Assembly (NCBI RefSeq): GCF_017312485.1
Contig: NZ_BMBA01000002.1
Location: forward strand, 1,044,635-1,108,634
DNA from: Clostridium zeae
Lineage (GTDB): Bacteria > Bacillota > Clostridia > Clostridiales > Clostridiaceae
Length of the DNA: 64,000 nucleotides
Reading direction: 5' to 3'
Below, piece after piece: positions 36,514-48,600 of the stretch. Position numbers and translations under genes: made by a program. How positions within the stretch are numbered: position 1 is the first letter of the stretch; the number at the start of each line of letters is the position of its first letter. The notes below the pieces were generated by a model, which was not told where the DNA came from, ran no database searches, and saw nothing but the letters and a program-made list of their open reading frames with translations.

Positions 36514-36533
36514 AATCAACCGAAAGGTTGATT
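36514..36533. promoter_or_regulatory. Dyad upstream of the ABC exporter operon
   Basis: AATCAACC-GAAA-GGTTGATT is a perfect 8-bp inverted repeat about 47 bp before the ATPase start, next to a TATAAA on the minus strand. It could be a regulator operator. As RNA on the plus strand it would form a GAAA-tetraloop hairpin. The binding protein is unknown. Confidence 0.45.
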
Positions 36534-36588
36534 TATACCAAAAGTAAAAAGTGTAGCCTTATCAAACTTACTATAATAAATAACATAA

Positions 36589-36620
36589 GAGCATCTGCAA
36601 AATTCCTATTGCAGATGCTC
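36589..36620 (-). terminator. Hairpin terminator after the NRPS-2 gene
   Basis: A perfect 12-bp stem (GAGCATCTGCAA with TTGCAGATGCTC) lies 58 bp past the NRPS-2 stop. The following minus-strand sequence is AT-rich rather than a pure T-run. Read-through into the exporter genes is possible. Confidence 0.7.
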
Positions 36621-36678
36621 CTTGTACATACACTTTCTAAAAACTAGTCACTCTTAGCAATTGTTTCTATTTCGAAAG

Positions 36679-39600
36679 TTATTTAAATTTATTATATATT
36701 GTTCTTAAGATTTTCTGATTTTTCTCAGCATATCCTGGGTTAATCATCTCAAAGTGATTTCCAAAACCTTCATATATCAGGAATTCTCCTGTGGTATTTT
36801 TGCGCCATCCATCTCTCGTATCTTCTATACCTGGAATTAAATAGTTATCTCCTGCTTTTATAAAATGTATATCAGCCTTTATTGTACCTTCAATAACCAG
36901 TTCATTGATATAACCTTCATATCCTTCTACCTTATCAGCGATATTTTCTATTACAACTTCACTATTTAAATTTTTTGCAAAAGCTCCATCTGCCTTTAAT
37001 GCGTTTATCATATTATCTACGCTCATTTGAATATCTTCCTTTTTCAAGTTTCCTTTTCTATCTTTTTTATAGGAATCAAACAAAATGACATCTGAAACTT
37101 CATAACCTCGTTTTTCTAGCTCCTTCGCTACTTCAAAGGCTACATTTCCACCAGCAGAGTAACCTAACAGCATATAAGGTCCTTCTTTTTGAACACTGCA
37201 AAGTAACCTTACATAGTGATCCATTGCATCTTTTCCTTCTATAAAGTTTAATGCATATACAGATGAATCTTTAATCAAATTGGATAAATATTTATAAGAA
37301 ATTCCATATCCAATTATCGGTGGGAATAAGAATATATTTTTCTCCTTCTTTTCATTTAAGAGAATAAGTGCTTGTTCCACGCTATTATCTTTAAGTTCTC
37401 CAGAAAACTGCATTTTAGAAATACATGATGCAATATGCCTTATGGTAGGATTTTCAAAAACTTCTTTTAAAGGTAGTTCTATATTAAATTCCTTGTGCAC
37501 TTTAGACACCATAATAATAGCTTTCAAAGAATCTCCACCTATTTTAAAGAAGTCATCTACAATTCCGATATTTTCTACCCCTAAGATCTCATACCATATT
37601 TTCACCATTTTTTCTTCTATCAAACCTATAGGTGCTACATAAACAGCTCTCTCTATCTTTTCTTCTTGCAGATCATGAATCGGTATTTCTAACAAAGCTC
37701 GTCCAGTGTAATATTTTAGTGGAAGTAGCTGATTTTTATAAAGCAATTTTTCCTCATTTACAAGCTCTATATCCCAATCATAGCTCTCTTCATAATCTTT
37801 GCTTTCTACTGCAGCAGCTACATATTCTGAAGCAATCTTTCCCACTCCGACTATTTCTTCTATATTTTCACTCTCAATTACTTGCTGCTGTTCTCCTATT
37901 TTTTCTGTTTCTATTTCTTTCTGCTCAACTTTAACGTATCCTTGGTTATAATAAAAATCGATGTAATCTATAGCATCTGGTATCTCTTCAATTGAAAGCT
38001 TGAATTCTGTATAGGTTTTGTTTTCTTCTTTTTTCTTCCATTTTGTTTTTTCAATGAATTCCAAAAACGGCTTGTTCTTTGCAGTTGGATAATATCGTGC
38101 TTCGATGGTAGTTATATCTTTTTCTAAACAGTATCTTTTCAAGCCTGTCATTATTGCATTTTCAATTCCTCTTGCTAATACTCTACAGCTTAATAAAAAG
38201 GTATCTATATATAGGGTCTTTGCTTCTTCTTTGGTAATCACAACTCCTACCAAGCCATATTCTCCGAATCGATCTGCTACTTCTACCACCCAGCAGGTCA
38301 TATTTTCTTCTGCTATAAGAGTTTCTAACTCTATTTCTGTTCTTCGTATTGTACTTAAGTTGAATTGGTTTGTTCTTTGAGTAAGTTGAGCTACTCTAGA
38401 ATATTGATCTTTTTCCAGTAGTTTCATACTCATTTTTAACTTTAATCCTTCTAGAAAAGCACTTAAGGAAAGTCCAGTTTCAGAAGCAAGCTGTCGTTTT
38501 CTTTCTTGCATATACATCTGAGTTCTATTTAGATCTTCTTTGGTTACCTTAAATCTGTCTAAAGCCCAAACATGTCTCAAATATCGTGTAATTTTCTTTT
38601 CTTCCTTTGGTAATTGTAAAGTTAATACCTGAGGACAGTTAGTCATTACCTCTGCACATTCCATAGGGCTATCATCGATAAAAATAAAACTATCCACTCC
38701 TAAATTAAGTGCTGTAGCCAGTTCCTTTATATTTTCTGATTTTGCCTTCCAGTTAATTCTCCATTCTATGAAATGTTCTTTTTTCAAAATCATTCCTGGA
38801 TTCTTCTCAAACACTTCCCAGACATCTTCTTCATTATTTTTACTGCATATAGCCAAAAGCATTCCTTCTCTATTCTTTTGAAGAAGTAATTTTTGAAGAT
38901 TTTTATAAGGTTCCTCTACTTTCACTCCTAGAGTTCCATCTTCTCCGCAAACACCTTTCCACAAAGTATTATCACAGTCTACTACAATTACTTTAAACGG
39001 CTGCTTTTTCCAACTATAAATTTTTCTTGCAATATCGGTTCCCATGGCTGCATAATAGCTATCACTAAAAGGAAGATGTCCTGCCTTATCTTTTACTGGA
39101 TCAAAAATCTCTTGAATACTATAATTATTACCTAACTCCGTAAAATCTATGAGGTGTATATTTTCCTGTTCTTTCAAGGCTTCTCTCCATCTCACATTTA
39201 AAACCTCAAGATAATTAAGCACTACCTCGCTATGTTTTAGATGGGTAGACAAAGGAAATACCCCTACAAAGTACGGAATTTCTCTATTTTTATTTTTCAG
39301 TACTTCTATAAATTCCGTGAAGGTCCTTTCTAGTTTCTTGCATTTTTCCACATCATTATTCTTGTCATCCCTTATCCAGTCTTCCATTCGTACAAGAAGA
39401 AGGTTTAATCCCTTATTAGTAGAAAGTAAACTTGTAGGAGTAAGCAATTCCTGGAACACTTGATTATATGCCGCAAATTCCACCTGAATTTGCTGACCAA
39501 ACTGTCTTCCCCACCATTGAACATATTCTTTAATAGGTTCCGATGTAAAAGTAGCACTTACAGCTAAGGAAATTGTTTCTTCTGTTCCTTTTACAGTTTT

Positions 39601-42600
39601 TTTCTGTCTTTTTTCTAACTGTGCTTTTTCTTCTTTTTCAAACAATTCTATCTCAGCTATTCTTTGTTTAGGATTTTTTAAAAAAGTATTCATGAGACTA
39701 TTAAAATGCTGTATAAATCTCTTCATTGTTTCTTCTTTATATAAATTTATATTGTATTGCAGATAACCCTTTAATTCTCCTTTCTCACTCATATAGAAAT
39801 CCACTTTAAAATCTAAAGGTACTGTTTCATTTTTCAAGCTATAGCTTGTAAATTTAAGCCCCTGGATCTCCCAGTTTAAATTATTATCAATTTCATTGTG
39901 GAAAATCATCATGGTATCAAAAATAGGATTTCTAGAACGATCTCTTACTGCATTAACTTTCTCCACTATTTTTTCGAAAGGATATTCCTGGTTGTCATAT
40001 ACTTCTGTAATATTGTAATTCATTTCCTCCAAGAATTCTTCAAAGCTTTGATTCTTATCAATATTAGCTTTAATAGGAAGGAAGTTTGCAAACATCCCCA
40101 TAATCCTGTCTAGATCCATATGTCTTCTTCCTGCTACCAGAGATCCCATTACAATCTCCTCTTGGTCACTGTACTTATTCAAAAGTATACTGTACATAGA
40201 AAGTAACACCATATTTAAAGTACTTCTCTTTTCTTTTGCAAGATTATTTAATGCTTCTACTGTTTCACTAGAAACCTCAAAAGAAAGATTTCTCCCTTCA
40301 AAGGTTAGATTTTCTGGTCTTTCAAAGTCCAAAGGCATATTTAACGGCTCTATTACTTTCTTGAAAGCTTCAGTCCAATATCCCTCCTGCTCTGTCAACT
40401 TCTTTGATACAAGAGATGAGTTCTGCCATACTGCAAAATCTTTATATTGTAGTTTTAACTCTGGTAGTTCTTTTCCTTCATATAACTCTACAAATTCCTG
40501 CATCAGAATTCCCATAGAAACTCCATCGGATATAATATGGTGAAGATCTACCATTAACTTGTAGCTTTCATCCTCTTCTTTAACTAACTTTACTCTCAAA
40601 AGTGGAGTTTTACTTAAGTCAAAAGGTTGTACAAAATCAGCTGATATCTTCTGGACTTTCTCTTCAATAAGTTTTGCAATCTCATTTTCCTCTTTAATAT
40701 CCTTTTCTAAAAGTGTCAAAATATCAATATACTCTACTTCAAAATCAATTTTTTCCTTAACCTTTTGTACTACCTCTCCTTCCTTCATTTCAAAGGAAGT
40801 TCTCAAAGCTTCATGCCTTTCTATTAGCTTTTTAAAGGTGCTTTCTATTCTTTCATTATCTAGCTTTCCTTTAATCTGCATACCAAAAGACATATTGTAA
40901 CTTGTACTATCTATATTAGATTGATGTAATGCAAAAAGTCTTTTTTGTGCAGAAGATACAGGATACCATTCTTGCTTGTCTGCTTTTTGTATTGATAAAT
41001 ATTGGCTTTCTTTTGCGTATTTTATATAATCCGCAAGGCCTTCCATAGTAGGAGCTTTAAAAATCTCTTTCAAAGGTACTTCAACATTGAAGCTTTGATG
41101 AATTTTTGCTACAAGATTTGCAGCTTTTAAGGAGTGTCCCCCTAATTCAAAGAAATTATCCTTCATTCCTACTCTTTCTAAGCCCAAAGCTTCTTGCCAT
41201 AATGTCGCCAGTTTTTCTTCCATTTTATTTTTTGGTGCTACATAGGCTTTATTGCTCACTATACCTTCTTTTGGCTCTGGAAGCATTTTTCTATCTACTT
41301 TCCCGTTAGACGTTAATGGAATTTTCTCTAGTTGCACAAAATAAGCAGGAATCATATAATCTGGCAACTTTAGAGATAAATGCGCTCTTAGTTCTGCTAC
41401 GGAAAGTTCTCTTTCTGAAACTATATATCCGCACAAATATCCGTCTCCGCTAGCTTCTGCCTTGTGCAACACCACAACATCCTTTATATCTTTTAGCCTT
41501 AGCAGTTGAGTTTCTATTTCACCCAATTCAATTCTAAAGCCTCTGATCTTAACCTGTTGATCAATTCTTCCTAAATATTCAAGCTCTCCATTGGACAGCA
41601 CCCTTGCCAAATCCCCGGAACGATAGAGTCGTTCTCCTTTTACATATGGATTCTGAACAAACTTTTCCTCTGTCAGTTCAACTCTATTTAAATACCCTCT
41701 TCCAACACCATCGCCACCTACACATATTTCTCCAGGTACACCTAATGGTTGCAATTTCATATTTTTATCCATGATATACATGCTCAACGTAGGAATCGGT
41801 TTTCCAATATTACTGATATTTTTTTCTATTTCTTCTTCCCTAATTTTTTTAAAAGTAACATGAACAGTGGTCTCCGTTATTCCATACATGTTTATCAGTT
41901 CTGTGTTAGGATATTTTTCTCTCCAAGCCTTTAACATACCTGGCTTTAAGGCTTCTCCTCCAAAGATTATATAGCGGAGGCTTAATTCTTTTTTAAGCAC
42001 TTTCTCTTCTTCATTACACAAATTATAAAAAGCAGTTGGTGTTTGATTAAGCACTGTAACTTTTTCTTTCTTCAGTAGCTGTAAAAACTCTTTAGTATTT
42101 TGTGCTACTTCCTTTTTAACAATCACCAATTTCCCACCATACAATAGAGCTCCATAAATTTCCCAAACTGAAAAATCAAAACACATAGAATGAAACATAG
42201 TCCAAGTATCTGCCTCAGTGAAATCAAAAAGCATTTTTTCATTTTTCATAAGTCGAACCACATTTTTGTGTTCAATCATGGCGCCTTTTGGCTTTCCTGT
42301 AGAACCTGAGGTGTAGATAATATAAGCTAAATCTTCTGTTGTATTTATGGATACTGGATTTTTCTTATTTATACTGTAACTTTCTTCTTCATCCAGATAA
42401 ACTTTTTCACCTTCAAAAACCACATCATTGTTGACAGAGTGCATTGTAAGTACTATGTTAATCTTACTATCCTCCATCATGTATTGAATTCTATCCTTTG
42501 GATAAGTAGGATCCATTGGCAAATATGCTCCTCCTGCCTTTAAAGTTCCAATCATTCCTATAATAATTTCTATAGATCGATCTATCTGAATTCCCACTAT

Positions 42601-45600
42601 GCTATCTGCTTTTACCCCTTTTTCTCTAAGACGGTACGCAAGTTGATTTGCCCTTTCATTTAGCTCTCGATAGGTTATACTCTTCTCTCCACATATCACT
42701 GCTATTTGATCCGGCACTCTTTCTGCTTGTTCTTCAAATAGTTTTTGGATTGTTTTTTTCTTTGGATATTCTACTTCTCTATTATCTAATAAAGATATTA
42801 GCTTTCTTTCTTCTACTTCTAAAAGCAGATTAATTTCTGATATTTTCTTATCTTTATCCTCTATAATTTCTTCTATAAGCTTTATAAAATGTTCCTTCAT
42901 TCTTTCTATTGTTTCTCTTTTAAATAGCTTAGTTGAATATTCAATATCCATATATAATCCATCCTGTGCTTCCATAGCAGAAAGAGTTAAATCGAATTTG
43001 GATATTCTTTTTTCTAATTCATAAGGCGAGAAGGTAATTCCTTCTACTTCTATCTTCTCTTCCTCTCCACTTTGCATAACAAATACCGTATCAAAAATTG
43101 GATTTCTACTAATATCTCTTCTTATTTCTACCTTTTCTACCAATTCTTCAAATTGATACTGCTCGTGTTCATAAGCTTCTATTGAATTTCTCTTAACATC
43201 TTCCAAAAACTCAAAGAAGGTTTTATCTCCCTCTGGAAAATTTCTCATTGCTAAAGTATTTACAAACATACCTATTACATCTTGCAAATCTGCATGATTT
43301 CTTCCTGCAATAGGGGTACCTACTATAATATCCTCCTGACCACTATATTTAGCCAAAAATACATTGTATGCTGCTAATAATACAATATAAGTGGTTGCCT
43401 GACACGTTACAGCAATATCCTTTAACCTTTCCAAGCTTTCTTTATTCAGCTTAAAAGTCACTCTATCTCCTTCAAATTGCTGCATAGAAGGTCTCATATA
43501 GTCTGTAGGTAAATTCAATATAGGTATTTCTCTAGAAAACTTATCTAACCAATATTTTTCATGATCATTCATTGTATAGTCCTTAATCAACTGCTGCTGC
43601 CATACAGAATAATCTTTATATTGTATTTTCAGTGGTAGAAGTTCTTTGGAGCCATAAAGCTTAGCAAATTCTTTTATAAGTATTTCCATAGAAACACCAT
43701 CAGATATAATGTGATGCATATCAAAAAGCAAAACATATTGATTTTCTGATGTGCAGAGCAATTTCACTCTAAGTAACGGTGCAACACTTAAGTCAAACGG
43801 TCTTATAAAATTTTTTGCAATAATGGCTACTTTATCTTCTTTTACTTCCATATATTCAATGTTAATTTCTACATCCTCATGAATTATTTGAACAATCTCA
43901 TCTTCTAATACCTCAAAGGAGGTTCTCAAGGTACTGTGTCGTTTAATTAAGCTATTAAAAGCTTTTTCTAGCTTATCTCTATCTAACTGCCCTTGCATTC
44001 GGATTGCACCTGGCATATTGTAGCCTATACTCTCCTTTTCAAATTGATTTAGAGTAAACAGTCTTTTTTCTGCAGAGGATACAGGATAATATTGTCTTTC
44101 TTCCACAGCTTCTATAGAACTATATTCTTCCATCTTTTTATTTTGTATGTAGGTTGCTAGTTTACCTACTGTTGGCGTTTTAAAGATTTCCTTAAGAGGT
44201 ACTTCTACATTAAAAACCTTATGTATTTTCGCTCCCAACAATATAGCTTTTAAGGAATGTCCTCCTAGTTCAAAGAAATTATCCATTCTTCCTATTTTTT
44301 CTTTATTCAAAACTTCGTTGAATATTCGTGAAAGCTTTTCTTCTAGTTCATTTTCTGGCGCCACATATTTTATATTTCTCTCCAAATCCTCCTCTGGCTT
44401 TGGCAATGCTTTTCTGTTTATTTTTCCATTACTAGTAAGCGGCATTTTCTCAAGCTTCATTAGATAAGTTGGAATCATATAATCTGGCAGAACCTTAGTT
44501 AATTCATCCTTTAGTACTGATGCAGTAATTTCTTTATCGCTAATAAAATAGCCGCAAAGATATTTATTTCCTGTTTCATCTTTTCGATCTATAACTATAG
44601 CTTCTTTAACAGCGTTGTGTCTTAAAATTTGGCTCTCTATCTCACCTAGCTCAATTCTGAAGCCCCTAATTTTTACTTGATTATCTATTCTACCTAAAAA
44701 TTCTATATTTCCACTTGGCAACCATTTTGCTAAGTCGCCGGTTTTATATATCCTCTCGCCTTCATTAAAAGGATTTGTAATGAATTTCTCTGTGGTAAGT
44801 TCAGGTTTGTTTAAATATCCTCTTCCAACACCCTTCCCACCTATGCACAATTCTCCTGGCATTCCTACAGGTACTAAGTTATTATACTTATCCAATATAT
44901 AGATTGTATAATTAGGAAGTGGTCTTCCAATAGGTACTGTCTTATCTAGTTCTGTTTCTTTACAAGGATATAAGGCGGCATTAATCGTTGTTTCTGTAGG
45001 GCCATATGCATTTATAATCTGCTTTATAGAAAAAGCATCTTTTAATCTATCATAAAGATTTTTTGAAAAAGTATCAGCACCTATAATGAAATATTCAAAT
45101 TGTATGTTTTGCTTCACATCTCGACTTTCTATCATAGCTTCTGCAAAAGAAGGAACAGTATCAATTATATTAATTCTATTCTTATCTATAAATTGCCAAA
45201 ACTGATTCATATTATTTCTTGTTTCTTCAGAAGGTACAAAAAGCTTTGCTCCTGAAGTTAGACATACAAATATTTGTTGTACCGATACATCAAAAGTCAA
45301 TTTATAAAGTAATGCATAACGAAGGGAACTATCAAATTTACAAATGCTTTTTAGTCCTATAATCTGATTCACAATGTTTCTGTGTTCTATCAGTACGCCT
45401 TTTGGTTCACCTGTAGAACCAGAGGTATAAATTATATAAGCAAGATCTTTATCAGTGTTTACATTTTCTAAATTCTCATCTTTACCTTTATACAAAGTGG
45501 TATCTTGAAGATTAATTATCTTACCTTTAAAGCTGATTTTTTCTTTTAACTTAGGATCAGTTAATACAATTCCAACTCCACTATCTTCTAGCACATAAGT

Positions 45601-48600
45601 AATTCGTTCTTCTGGATACTCCGGATCTATTGGTAAATAAGCTCCCCCTGCTTTTAAAATCCCCAGAATTGCTATTATAGTCTCTACAGAACGCTCTGCT
45701 AAAATCCCTACAATTACATTGGCAGTTATCCCTGTTTCTCTAAGTTTTCTTGCAAGCTGGTTAGCTTTTTTATTGATTTCAGCATAAGTATATTCCTTTT
45801 CTTCTATAACCATAGCAAGCTTATTTGGAGTTTTTTCAACCTGCTCTTCAAAAAGCTGATGTAGTTTTTTCTCTTTATTATATTCTTCCATTTTATTGTT
45901 AGAAAATTGTAAAATCTCCTGTTTCTCTTCTGAAGAAAGCATATCTATTTCAGAAATCTTTATATCCAAAGCTTTTGTACTTTCCATTAGAATATTTGTA
46001 AAATGTTCTCCAATCTTTTCTATAGTTTCTCTCCTAAAGAGTTTTGTGCAATATTCTATACTTATTGCAATACTACCATCAATCTCCTCTGCTGATATTG
46101 TAAGGTCGAATTTGGCGATGTTATTCTTTAGAAGCTTTGGAGTAAATTTTAGTCCTTCAATGCTCTTGCTGGCCACATTCATGTTTTGCATAGAAAACAT
46201 CACATCAAAAAGGGCATTTCTGCTTATATCCCTTTCAAGGTCCAACTTATTTACGAGTTCTTCAAAAGGATATTCTTGATTTTCATAAGCCTCCATTGCA
46301 TTTTCTTTTACTTCTTCAAGAAATTGTCTAAAACTTTTATTCCCTATTGGAAAATTTCGCATTCCTAATGTGTTAACGAACATTCCCATGACATTTTGTA
46401 ATTCATCATGTTTTCTACCAGCAATAGGACTTCCTATAATAATATCTTCTCCACCACTGTATTTAGATAATAGTATATTGCACACTGCAAGGAGGATCAT
46501 GTATAAAGTAGTTCCTGTTTCTACTGCGTTATCTTTTATTTTTTTTGTACATATTGAGTCTATCTTAAAATCAATTCGATCACCTTCAAAGCTTTGAAGA
46601 GATGGTCTTGGATAATCCGTAGGAAGCTTTAAAACTGGTATTTCCCCTGAAAATTTATCTAACCAATATTTCTCTTGTTTTTTTATAGCACCTTTCCCAA
46701 AACCATCATTTTGCCATACAGCATATTCCTTATACTGAATTGGTAGTTTTACCAATTCTCTTTCTTCGTACAATTCTACAAACTCTTTCACTAAAATGTT
46801 CATAGAAATACCATCTGATATAATATGATGCATATCATAGATTAGTAAATGTTTTTCTTCTTTACATTTCACCAACATCACTCTAAGAAGCGGCGCCTTT
46901 GTAAGATCAAAGCTCTTTATAAACTCCCCAATATCATCCACCTCTTGGTATTCTGCTCTGTCAATATACTCTAAAGTAAAATCAACAATTTTGTGAATGA
47001 TTTGTACCGGTTCTCCTCCAATTAATTCAAAAGAAGTTCTCAAAGCTTCATGTCTTTGAATTAAACTTCTAAAAATCGAAGATACTTTTTCTTTATCTAT
47101 TTTCCCCTCTATAGTTACCGCCCCAGGCATATTATAACTGCTGCTGTCTTTTTCAAATTGTTGTAACAGGTATATCCTTTTTTGCGCAGAGGATAAAGGA
47201 TATACCGCTCTTTCTTCTATTGAAGGAATAGTACTATAGTTCTTTTTCTCTAAGGCATCGATTTTTTCTGCCATTGTCCTAACTTTAGAATCCTCAAAAA
47301 TATCTTTTAAAGAAAGCTCTACTTGGAAGTTTTTAAATATCTTTGACATCAATACTGTAGCTTTTAAAGAATCCCCCCCTAAAGCAAAGAAATCATCTTC
47401 TATTCCTATGTTCTTTACTGGTAGAATCTCTAATAGTATTTCTACTAACTTTTTCTCACTTTCTTTTTCCGGAGCCACATACAAAGTTTTACTTATTATT
47501 TCTTCAAAATCATTGTAAATAGGAAGCTTTAATAATTCTTCTTCAGTATAGTTTTCAATCTTCAATTCTTCACTTGAATATAATTCTTCAGCAATTTTAG
47601 TACCTATAGCAGCATAAAAAGAATCACTAAAAGGAAGATGTCCTGCTTTATCCTTTATAGGATCAAAGACTTCTTTAATAGAGCAACGTTCTGCTAAACT
47701 TGTTAAGTCTATTAATTGTATATTTTCCAAGCTATCTAGGCTTTTTTTCCATCTTATATTCAATACTTCAAGATAGCTCATAATTGTGTCATTATAATCT
47801 AAATGAGTGGAAATAGGAAATAATGCCACTAAATACGAATTATTCCTTACATTATTCTTTAAAATCTCTATACACTCTGTAAAATTACTTTCTAATTTCT
47901 TACATTTCTCCACATCACTATCAGTATTATTTCGTATCCAATCCTCAAATCGTATAAGTAAAAGCTTCTTTCCAATGCTTTTAGAAATTAAGCTTTCATC
48001 ATTAAGAAGTTCTTGAAAAACTTGATTATATCCTGTGAATTCTACGCTTACCTTAGTTCCAAATTTTTTGCCCCACCACTGAATGTATTCTTTTATAGGC
48101 TCTGCAGTAAAAGTAGCACTAACAGTTAAAATTTCTTCTGTCCCTTGTTGTTGTATATTTTCTTTTTGCTTTTCTTTCAGTTTTTTCTTTTCTTCTTTTT
48201 CGAAAAGTTCTACTTCTCTTATAAGTTTATCTGGGCTTTGTAATACATTTTTTATTAAAGCACGGAAATATTTTGTAAAACTTTCCATGGTTTCTTCTCT
48301 GTAAAGTTTTTTATTATATTGAAGATAGCCATTTAACTGGCCTTTATTTCCTATATATATATCCATTTTGAAATCTAAGGATGTTCCTTGATTTCTAAGC
48401 TCTCTGCCTAAGAATTTAAGACCTTCTATTTCCCAATTCATATTTGGATCTATTTCATTATGAAAAACAAGCATCGTATCAAATATAGGATTTCTAGATA
48501 AATCTATCCTTCTATTTGTTTTTTCTACAATTTTATCAAAAGGATATTCTTGATAACTATAAGCCTCTTCCATTACTTTTTTCATATCTTTTAGAAAATC

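Noticed and set aside
47256-48141. Module 5 FkbH segment as a frameshifted or broken full FkbH domain
   Set aside because: The frame is continuous into the carrier domain and no HAD-like sequence is left in other frames nearby, so it is a clean short form.
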